A DNA stretch of 39,130 nucleotides from an uncultured Bacteroidaceae bacterium (GTDB lineage Bacteria; Bacteroidota; Bacteroidia; Bacteroidales; Bacteroidaceae): positions 1-39,130 of the forward strand of contig CAJOGQ010000016.1 in NCBI GenBank assembly GCA_905234125.1, read 5' to 3'. The notes below the pieces were generated by a model. It was not told where the DNA came from. It saw only the letters and a program-made list of their open reading frames with translations, and searched no databases. Positions 1-7,202 of this stretch are shown here, piece after piece. Both the position numbers and the translations under genes were made by a program. Within the stretch, counting starts at the first letter, position 1; each line of letters begins with the position of its first letter.

Positions 1-54
1 AAGCATGAAGCATTGGTATGTCATGCGTATTGACCATATATCCCTTATTTTTTG

Positions 55-62
55 CAAAGATA
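55..62 (-). promoter_or_regulatory. Bacteroidetes -7 box (TATCTTTG on minus strand) directing transcription off the left edge
   Basis: CAAAGATA on the plus strand matches the reverse complement of TAnnTTTG; no gene visible in the window. Confidence 0.35.
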
Positions 63-172
63 GGGATAGATTCTTGTACAAACAAGAAAAAATGAAAAAA
101 AGTTCAAAAATGTTTGAGAGAGAATGAAAAAACACCCTGAAACAGACTACTTCTTGTATTATCCGTAATCTG

Positions 173-538
173 TTGCTGGGTGAGACGAATGAGCTGAAAA
201 ACCAATACATGATCATCAATCCACCCGAAGAATGGAAGGACGCCACAAGTATCCCCACAAGTACCCCCACAAGTTCAGCTCAGGACTTACTGCAGACAGA
301 TAATCCGTTGATTCGAAATCTGGTAAAGGTCATCGGAAACAACCAATGTAGTATCAAGGATATGTTGGAAGGTGTAGGATTGAAGGACAGAAAAAACTTT
401 TTGGAGTATCACCTTGTTCCCGCTATTTCTGATGGATACGTCCGTCTGCTTTATCCTGATTCCCCACGACATCCACGGCAGAAATATCTGCTGACGGTGA
501 AGGGACAGATGCTGTATCAGGAACTTACGAAGCAATAA
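173..538 (+). pseudogene. C-terminal remnant of a Fic/RecG-like (AlbA_2/winged-helix) regulator-type protein
   Basis: C-terminus ...NPLIRNLVKVIG..SIKDMLEGVGLKDRKNFLEYHLVPAISDGYVRLLYPDSPRHPRQKYLLTVKG resembles the winged-helix tail of Bacteroidetes Fic/RecG-like proteins; only 121 aa, non-ATG start, no catalytic domain. Confidence 0.5.
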
Positions 539-681
539 GCTCTTGCCCCTTGCCCCTTGCTCTCGCTGTTGTTTGAGCAAATCATGGTGCTTTGTGATGA
601 TTTTGTGGATGAAACGGATTTTTATTTCTGTTTTCTGATTGATTTCGTTCGCGAGGGGTCTGTTAATTCTGAATTATTCAT

Positions 682-689
682 TACCTTTG
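682..689 (+). promoter_or_regulatory. -7 box TACCTTTG upstream of holA
   Basis: TAnnTTTG consensus 20 nt upstream of the ATG at 710. Confidence 0.6.
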
Positions 690-709
690 CACACAAAGAA
701 TGACTTGTT

Positions 710-1732
710 ATGGCAAAACCAAACATTACACATCGCGAAATCGTGGAGCAAATTCGGCGCCAGGAGTATAAGCCTGTCTATCTCCTGATGGGGGAGGAGG
801 CTTACTACATCGACCGCATTTCTGAGTATATTGCCGACAACGTGCTGACGAAGGATGAGCAGGATTTCAACCAGACAATCATCTATTGTACGCGCGAGAC
901 GGCTGTGGCTGACGTGATCAATTGTGCACGTCGCTACCCGATGATGGCAAAATATCAAGTGGTAATTGTTAAAGAGGCGCAGAATTTGTTAAAAATTGAC
1001 GAGCTTGCTGTGTATGCCCAAAATCCCATGCAGACCACAATTTTGGTGATTTGCTACAAAAATGGCAAGGTGGATGGGCGCAAGAAGCTGGTGCCTGCGG
1101 TGGAAAAAGTGGGCATCGTGTTCGAGAGCCAGAAGCTGAAAGAGGGCATGCTGCCTCAGTTCATTTCTGAATATATGCGTCGTAAACAGGTGGCCATCGA
1201 TGATCGTGCGAGTCTGATGATGGCTGAAAGCGTGGGTTCGGACTTGAATCGCCTGGCAGGGGAGTTGGACAAGCTGGTTCTGGCCTTGCCGACTGGACAA
1301 ACAAGGGTGACAACCGACCTCGTGGAAAAGAACGTCGGAATCTCTAAGGAATTCAATGTGTGGGAGTTACGTGCTGCCATCGTCAATAAAAACATCGAGA
1401 AGGCCAACAAGATCATGTTCTATATGGAGCAGAACCCAAAGGCTAACCCGCCTGTGATGACGGTTTCCACCTTATTTAGCTTTTTTGCCTTGGTGATGCA
1501 GGCTTTTTACTCGCCTGATCGCTCAGAACAGGGCTTGATGCGCCATCTGGACTTCCGTCAGACTTGGCAATTGAGGGAATATACGACCGCCATGCGCAAC
1601 TATACGGCGATGAAAGTGATGCAGATCATTGGCAAATTGCGTGAAACGGATGCTCGTCTCAAGGGTATCAATCGTGGCAATCTGACTGATGCCGACATCA
1701 TGCACGAACTCATCTATTTTATCTTGCATTGA
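710..1732 (+). CDS. holA: DNA polymerase III subunit delta
   Basis: 340 aa; ...YKPVYLLMGEEAYYIDRISEYI... and the general HolA domain pattern. Confidence 0.9.
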   Translation: MAKPNITHREIVEQIRRQEYKPVYLLMGEEAYYIDRISEYIADNVLTKDEQDFNQTIIYCTRETAVADVINCARRYPMMAKYQVVIVKEAQNLLKIDELAVYAQNPMQTTILVICYKNGKVDGRKKLVPAVEKVGIVFESQKLKEGMLPQFISEYMRRKQVAIDDRASLMMAESVGSDLNRLAGELDKLVLALPTGQTRVTTDLVEKNVGISKEFNVWELRAAIVNKNIEKANKIMFYMEQNPKANPPVMTVSTLFSFFALVMQAFYSPDRSEQGLMRHLDFRQTWQLREYTTAMRNYTAMKVMQIIGKLRETDARLKGINRGNLTDADIMHELIYFILH

Positions 1733-1768
1733 TTTCTGTTCAGGTTTTTCTTCCTGAAAAATTTTCAA

Positions 1769-1807
1769 GGCGATTTTCGAGTCCCATGGGGGAGGCCGAA
1801 AGTCGCC
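1769..1807 (+). terminator. Intrinsic terminator of holA
   Basis: GGCGATTTTCG...CGAAAGTCGCC stem followed by TTTTC. Confidence 0.6.
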
Positions 1808-2084
1808 TTTTCTTGTCTCCCAAACACAAAATTCGCTCCATTTTTTAGCGCAAAAATCCTGAACAAAATCTCTTTCGCTCAAAAATGCGAACAAGAATTT
1901 TACCCGTTTTCCATCGGAAAATCAACACTTTAACCATCAAAATGGGCACAAAAGAAGGGCGTTTTTGGGCGCAAAATCACATTCAAAAGCACCTGTTCGA
2001 TTCTCGAAAAATCGAGTCGATTTTCAACAAAATCAAACATCGCCGATTTTACATTAATAATTTTTAAGTATTACGGATATGTTG

Positions 2085-2593
2085 TTTACAAAGTGAAAAC
2101 GACCGTATTGTAAAGAATGATTTACAAAACGAAAGCATTTGTACTACCACGCATGTTTACATCCATGAGATCCCGCATCCCTTTACGTTCTTAAACCTAA
2201 ATAGTTTCAAAAAGTGAGAGATTGAATATACAACCTAAATTAACATTCAGTAACTATCTCATTCATTGCAATTTACAAGTTTTAACTATCGTAATTGTAA
2301 AGGTCGAGTGCCCTTTTTTAGCCATTTCAGTTGCATTTTATACCCCTAAATGCCCTAAAACGCTGGAATACGCTATAAATAAGCAAAAAGCAATCAACAG
2401 ATTACAAATCAAGTAGAAAGTGATAGAAGAATACCCTTTTACATTCATATATTTACAAAGATGCAGTATTTACAAGAATGAAAGAATGTGCACTTTACAA
2501 AATACAACTTCAAAAATATAAAATAAAAATTTATTATTACAAAAAGAAAGCGAAATGTTTTGACGTTTCAAAAAAAGTCCTTACCTTTGTAAA
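2085..2593. promoter_or_regulatory. Cluster of TTTACAA/TTGTAAA motifs upstream of the XRE regulator
   Basis: Nine exact copies on both strands (2085, 2108, 2121, 2272, 2295, 2452, 2469, 2494, 2587); the last overlaps the -7 box. Confidence 0.55.
2582..2589 (+). promoter_or_regulatory. -7 box TACCTTTG upstream of the XRE regulator
   Basis: TAnnTTTG consensus 18 nt before the ATG at 2607. Confidence 0.6.
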
Positions 2594-2606
2594 AATTTTC
2601 GAAATT

Positions 2607-3179
2607 ATGACTGACAAGGAAAAAATCGAGCTTATCATCCAAGACAAGCACATGAACAGTACTCAATTCTGCAACGAAGTGTGTATTGCTCAGGGTACCC
2701 TCTCCCACATTCGTAGTGGTCGCACCGAACCGACCCTCAATATTTTGCGAAGTATCTCACAGGCATTTCCAGACATCAATCCTTCCTGGTTGTTTTATGG
2801 CGAGGGGTCGATGTACAAAAATGCGGACTCTCCTACCCCCAATCAGGAGGAGTCGGATGACACCTATTTAAATAATATGAGTGATGAGGATGTGCCATCT
2901 GATGAAGGTCAACTGGCTTTCAATTTTCAGGTCAATCCCTCTGCATCGTCGAGGCCTACCCCAACCAACAGTTCTGGTGCAGTGACTGCTGCTCCGATTC
3001 AGGGCGCTGCTTCTTCTCGTCGCCCAGCATCTCCAGCATCACCCTCACCTTCCTCACCGCTGAATGTGCAGGAGATTGTGGCTGAGACTCTGAAGCAACA
3101 ACAGAAGCCCCAACGCAAGGTGGTCGAGGTGCGCATCTTCTTCGATGATGGTACTTTCGAGACGTTCAGCGCCAACTAA
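2607..3179 (+). CDS. XRE/Cro-type helix-turn-helix regulator with low-complexity Ser/Pro/Ala linker
   Basis: MTDKEKIELIIQDKHMNSTQFCNEVCIAQGTLSHIRSGRTEPTLNILRSISQAFPDINPSWLFYGEGSMY HTH; ATG at 2607 preferred over the 2478 ORF start because it follows a -7 box. Confidence 0.8.
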   Translation: MTDKEKIELIIQDKHMNSTQFCNEVCIAQGTLSHIRSGRTEPTLNILRSISQAFPDINPSWLFYGEGSMYKNADSPTPNQEESDDTYLNNMSDEDVPSDEGQLAFNFQVNPSASSRPTPTNSSGAVTAAPIQGAASSRRPASPASPSPSSPLNVQEIVAETLKQQQKPQRKVVEVRIFFDDGTFETFSAN

Positions 3180-3317
3180 GATTGAGGTGTTGATAGCAAA
3201 AAATTTAAGATTGTTAATTGAAGACTGCTTTTTAACACTTATAATCGGAATAGTTTATTGATTAACAATCTTCTTTTGTCTGCTTTTTGGAGAGAAAGAG
3301 AAAAAGGCTCAAAAAAA

Positions 3318-3341
3318 GGACAGCGGAATTTTCCGTAGTCC
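3318..3341 (-). terminator. Intrinsic (possibly bidirectional) terminator of tRNA-Arg
   Basis: GGAC-A-GCGGAATTTTCCG-TA-GTCC stem with A-run and T-run on the two sides. Confidence 0.65.
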
Positions 3342-3368
3342 TTTTTTGTGTCTTTTTGTGTCTTGAAG

Positions 3369-3442
3369 TGACTCGGATGGGACTCAAACCCATGACCTGC
3401 AGAACCGGAATCTGATGCTCTATTCAACTGAGCTACCGAGCC
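3369..3442 (-). tRNA. tRNA-Arg (CCG anticodon)
   Basis: Minus strand GGCTCGGTAGCTCAGTTGAATAGAGC..TTCCGGT..GGTTTGAGTCCCATCCGAGTCA; acceptor stem pairs; anticodon loop TTCCGGT. Confidence 0.9.
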
Positions 3443-3462
3443 GTGATGTATCAAAATCGGGG

Positions 3463-3470
3463 CAAAGTTA
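3463..3470 (-). promoter_or_regulatory. -7 box (TAACTTTG) for tRNA-Arg
   Basis: CAAAGTTA on the plus strand upstream of the tRNA 5' end. Confidence 0.5.
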
Positions 3471-3593
3471 AGGATTTTTATCGAGATTTCTTATTTTGTT
3501 CGTGTTTTTTATTCGATTTTAATGATTTTGTGCTAATTTTGCAACGAGAACATGTGAATGCATGTGAAATGGAGAACAATAAAGGCATGTAAA

Positions 3594-5210
3594 ATGAATA
3601 ACATGATGATATTGACAAAAGGAAGTAACGGGATGGCCAAGATGCTGATGGCCGTCTTGCTGTTGATGTTTGGATTGACGGCTTCGGCTCAGAACGACGG
3701 GTTGTCAGAAAAAGTCAGGGCAAAGGCTGAAGAACGTGCCCTGCGACTGGCTGAACTGCGATTGAGGGACGAAATGAAGATGCAGATGAAGGCTGAGGCA
3801 GACCGTGCCAATGCAGAGGCCAGAAGAGCCAAGGAAGCCAAGAAAAAGGCCAAGGAAGCCCAAAAATTGGCCAAAGCTGAGGCGAAACTGTCGAAAGAAG
3901 TAGAAAAGGCTGAGGCAGAAGTGGCCAAAGCACAAGCCAAAGGCGACGCTAAGGCTGTGGCACAGGCTGAGAAGAAGGCTGCCAAGCTGGCCGAGAAGCT
4001 GAGCGACTTGAAGCAGGAGCAAGAGGTGGCGCAGGCACGTCCTGCCACCCCTACAGAGGCGGCTCGCGCCACATATACTTATATGCAACCCGCTGTGGTG
4101 CCCAAGTCTGAAGGGCACAAGCATGGTGACTGGTTCTATGGTCTGGGTATTGGTTTCAGCCAGTCGTTGGCTGAGAATGCGAAGGGAGCAGACTTCATCA
4201 CGCATCAGATGCCCTCTTTTGACGTCCTCTTTGGTCACAATTTCAGTCCTGTGTTTGGATTCCGTGTGACGGGCGCCTTGGACATGCAGATTTCGCGATG
4301 CAGCGAGGCGGCTGAGAAGGCGATGCCAGAGGTGTATGGCAATGGCCGTTACTCGTTCCGTTGCCTGTCTGCTTCTGCATCGGGTGTGCTGAACCTCACC
4401 AACGCCTTCTTCGGCTACGATGTGAACCGTCCGATGACGTGGAGCCTGGTGTTTGGCGCAGGCGTCATCAAGACCTTCAACTTCGAGCGGGACAAGCTGA
4501 ATTTGTGGAACCAGACGCCAAGTGCCGAGAAGCCTTATTATCCTGTCAATCCTGATGGTGGCCAGTATGTCGTGGGACACGCAGGATTCCAGATTGACGT
4601 GCGTCTGAACGAGCCTTGGGACATCAGCATCGACCTGCGTGCCAATGCGACGGACAATAAGTATAATGGTGTGGAGAACGGCAACAACATCGATTTCTAT
4701 GTCGATTTGATGGTCAACTTCGTCTATCACTTCACCAATGGCAAGCAGAAGTTGCGTCGTTTCCGTGAGCCTCCGAAGAAGGCATTCGTAGATCCTGTGC
4801 TCATCGACAACACGCGTACCTATCAGGAGACTGTGCGCTATGGAGAGTCGATGTACACGGAGATTCCTTTCTACGCAGGCTTCTACTACCTCAACAACGC
4901 CACCATCAAGCGGCTGGATTATGTGGCCAGGTTCATGAAGGAGCATCCGTTGGTGAACCTGAACATCGTGGGACACCCAGACATCATTCCTGACGATGAC
5001 GAAGAGTACCATCGTGTGCTGGCTCAGAAGCGTGCAGAAGCTGTGCGTGAAGCCCTCATCACGAAGTACCAGATTGACCCCACACGTCTTCGCACTTCCT
5101 ACGTGGAGAAGGCTCTGCAACCCTTCAAGACCTTGCGTGAATGGGTGCCAGCCGTCAACTTCATCATGGAAGACCCAGGTGGTGAGATTCCTTCCTCCGA
5201 CTCTAATTGA
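3594..5210 (+). CDS. Outer-membrane protein: signal peptide, Ala/Lys/Glu-rich coiled coil, beta-barrel, OmpA/MotB C-terminal domain
   Basis: ...LTASAQ signal; AKAEAKLSKEVEKAEAEVAKAQAK heptad-like; barrel-like middle; C-term NLNIVGHPDIIPDDDEEYHRVLAQKRAEAVREALITKYQI OmpA-like. Start could be 3558. Confidence 0.75.
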   Translation: MNNMMILTKGSNGMAKMLMAVLLLMFGLTASAQNDGLSEKVRAKAEERALRLAELRLRDEMKMQMKAEADRANAEARRAKEAKKKAKEAQKLAKAEAKLSKEVEKAEAEVAKAQAKGDAKAVAQAEKKAAKLAEKLSDLKQEQEVAQARPATPTEAARATYTYMQPAVVPKSEGHKHGDWFYGLGIGFSQSLAENAKGADFITHQMPSFDVLFGHNFSPVFGFRVTGALDMQISRCSEAAEKAMPEVYGNGRYSFRCLSASASGVLNLTNAFFGYDVNRPMTWSLVFGAGVIKTFNFERDKLNLWNQTPSAEKPYYPVNPDGGQYVVGHAGFQIDVRLNEPWDISIDLRANATDNKYNGVENGNNIDFYVDLMVNFVYHFTNGKQKLRRFREPPKKAFVDPVLIDNTRTYQETVRYGESMYTEIPFYAGFYYLNNATIKRLDYVARFMKEHPLVNLNIVGHPDIIPDDDEEYHRVLAQKRAEAVREALITKYQIDPTRLRTSYVEKALQPFKTLREWVPAVNFIMEDPGGEIPSSDSN

Positions 5211-5254
5211 TTTTGTTTTTTCGACTTTTAACTGATCTTTTAATTATTAACGAA

Positions 5255-5284
5255 TCCCCCTCTGGCCACTTGGACAGAGGGGGA
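5255..5284. terminator. Hairpin between convergent genes
   Basis: TCCCCCTCTG-N10-CAGAGGGGGA perfect 10-bp stem. Confidence 0.65.
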
Positions 5285-5331
5285 TATTAGTGTTTTCTGT
5301 TTGCAAAGTTGCGACTTCTGTTGAAGTGGCA

Positions 5332-7014
5332 TTATGCCGTCGCGATAAGCAACTTTCCTTTGCCAGCGAGAGGGGCTTCGATGCGCAGGCCACGGGCACG
5401 GAGGATAATCTCCATGCCTGTCGCACCGTATGGCATGCGACAATACGTGCTCTCTGGAATCAGCACACGACCACCATCGCGCACTTTGCTTAAGAACAAG
5501 AAGATTTGTTGGGTGACACTCTCCGCATCTGCGAAGGACTCAGGGTGACTGAGGTCAAGAATGGCGTTGTTGTAACAGTCGTATGCAGAGGGCAGACCTT
5601 CACTATCGACAACAACAGCACCAGGGACTTCCGTCTCCATATCGCTGAACACCAGTGTGGCACCGTGACAGTCGGCTTCCTTCACGAGTTCCTCCAACGA
5701 AATGCGTGGGACACTGATGGAAGTGTCTGGCTTCAGCTGGTTGAACAGCATCTCAGGATATTGCATCTCCAACATGTGCAGGAAGGCGCAATCCTCCTTC
5801 ACCACGCGTTCATCGTCATGAACCAGATAGACTGCACCACCAGTCGTTTCCATATCGCGTGTACGGGTCAGGAAAGGCTCGCGTCCCAGGCGTTCGAACA
5901 CACCATAGAAGTAACTGGGCAATTGACGCACCAGTTGCAGGACGGGCGCTGAATCCAGCTTGACGTCGTTTGGCAGGATGAACCATTTGATGATACCCTT
6001 GCGTGGTGGACGGTATGGCTTCAGGCGTTCCTGCTCGAACTTGACAGGGTCGAGGTAAGCGTCGAGGGCAGAGTCTGTCTCATGCTGACCATAGATCTTT
6101 TCCAAGAACTGACGTGTCTGTCCAGCACCCATGGGACGGCAGTTGATCTCAATGAGCACAGGTCCCTTCTCGTCCACCATGAACTCCCCATGCACAGGAC
6201 CATACTGGATGCCGATTGCTTCCAACACATCATAGGCATAGCGCACAATGGCAGAGTTGCCCACGTCCAGACGGTTCACGGACTCCATGTAGTTGTAGAT
6301 ATTGCTGCCGTTCATGTGCAACTTGTCGTAGAAACACATCGACACCAGGCGATGCTTGCCTGCGCACGAAACAGTGTTGACAATGTACTCCTTTCCGATG
6401 ATGCGCTCTTGCATGAGGATGTCGCCCACGTTTTCGTCGCTTGCTGACACAGCCAGCTCCTCACGCACAGCATCCATCAACTCGTCAAATCCGTCGCAGA
6501 GATGCAAGCCCAGCGTGCCGGCACTACGGACACGCTTGATGACGGTGTGCTGGGTGCCCAGTTCCTTGTAGAAAGCCTCAGCTTCAGCCTCGCTACGGAC
6601 AATCCGTCCACGGATGTGGCGTATGCCATAATCGGCGAGCGCCTGTTGCATCTCGTCCTTGCGCGTCATCTTGCCGATGATAGACCAGGGATTGCTTGGA
6701 AGCCCCAGGTCTGACCCCAGATGGGTGGCCAGTTCGACACCAAACTCACTACCAGCCACAACGACCACGGGATCGTATTTCCGTACCTGTTCCAAGAGAG
6801 CGTTGTAATCCTTACCAGCTTTGATGTAGGGCGTCCCTTCAGGAAGTCGCTCACGTGCTATCCTCTGAGCCTCAGAAAACACGGCACGGTCTTCTTCTGT
6901 TCCAGGATACAGAGCCTCTACCACTACGGGCTGATAGCCTCTGGCCAATACGTCGCCCACGTAATTGAATCCAGTGGAGACGATTTCTACAATGACAATA
7001 TGCTTTTTCATCAT
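5332..7014 (-). CDS. ATP-grasp domain protein (carboxylate-amine/peptide ligase-like) with C-terminal extension
   Basis: HTVIKRVRSAGTLGLHLCDGF, GPVHGEFMVDEKGPVLIEINCRPMGAGQ are ATP-grasp signatures. Confidence 0.8.
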   Translation of the reverse strand: MMKKHIVIVEIVSTGFNYVGDVLARGYQPVVVEALYPGTEEDRAVFSEAQRIARERLPEGTPYIKAGKDYNALLEQVRKYDPVVVVAGSEFGVELATHLGSDLGLPSNPWSIIGKMTRKDEMQQALADYGIRHIRGRIVRSEAEAEAFYKELGTQHTVIKRVRSAGTLGLHLCDGFDELMDAVREELAVSASDENVGDILMQERIIGKEYIVNTVSCAGKHRLVSMCFYDKLHMNGSNIYNYMESVNRLDVGNSAIVRYAYDVLEAIGIQYGPVHGEFMVDEKGPVLIEINCRPMGAGQTRQFLEKIYGQHETDSALDAYLDPVKFEQERLKPYRPPRKGIIKWFILPNDVKLDSAPVLQLVRQLPSYFYGVFERLGREPFLTRTRDMETTGGAVYLVHDDERVVKEDCAFLHMLEMQYPEMLFNQLKPDTSISVPRISLEELVKEADCHGATLVFSDMETEVPGAVVVDSEGLPSAYDCYNNAILDLSHPESFADAESVTQQIFLFLSKVRDGGRVLIPESTYCRMPYGATGMEIILRARGLRIEAPLAGKGKLLIATA

Positions 7015-7034
7015 TTATAAGATTAAAGTTATTT

Positions 7035-7195
7035 AAGTTTCGCAAGTGCTCAACTTTTGAGGAGCAAGGTGCAAGGAGCAGGGGGCAAGAGGAATGTTAT
7101 GTTCGCTGGTTTGCCATTTGTGTATGTATGAGCAAGGTATCCTCTTGCTCCTTGCCCCTCGCTCCTTGCTCCTTAACTCAACTTGCGAAAGTTGA
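7035..7195. mobile_element. MITE-like palindromic element, copy 1 (GCAAGGAGCAGGGGGCAAGAGG... type)
   Basis: Inverted arms AAGTTTCGCAAGT../..ACTTGCGAAAGTT; flanked by 13-bp direct repeat ATTAAAGTTATTT (7022-7034, 7196-7208); near-identical copy at 29266-29413. Confidence 0.6.
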
Positions 7196-7202
7196 ATTAA
7201 AG

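Noticed and set aside
3705-5120. 471-aa minus-strand ORF
   Set aside because: Antisense to the OmpA-type gene; His/Leu/Arg-rich shadow translation
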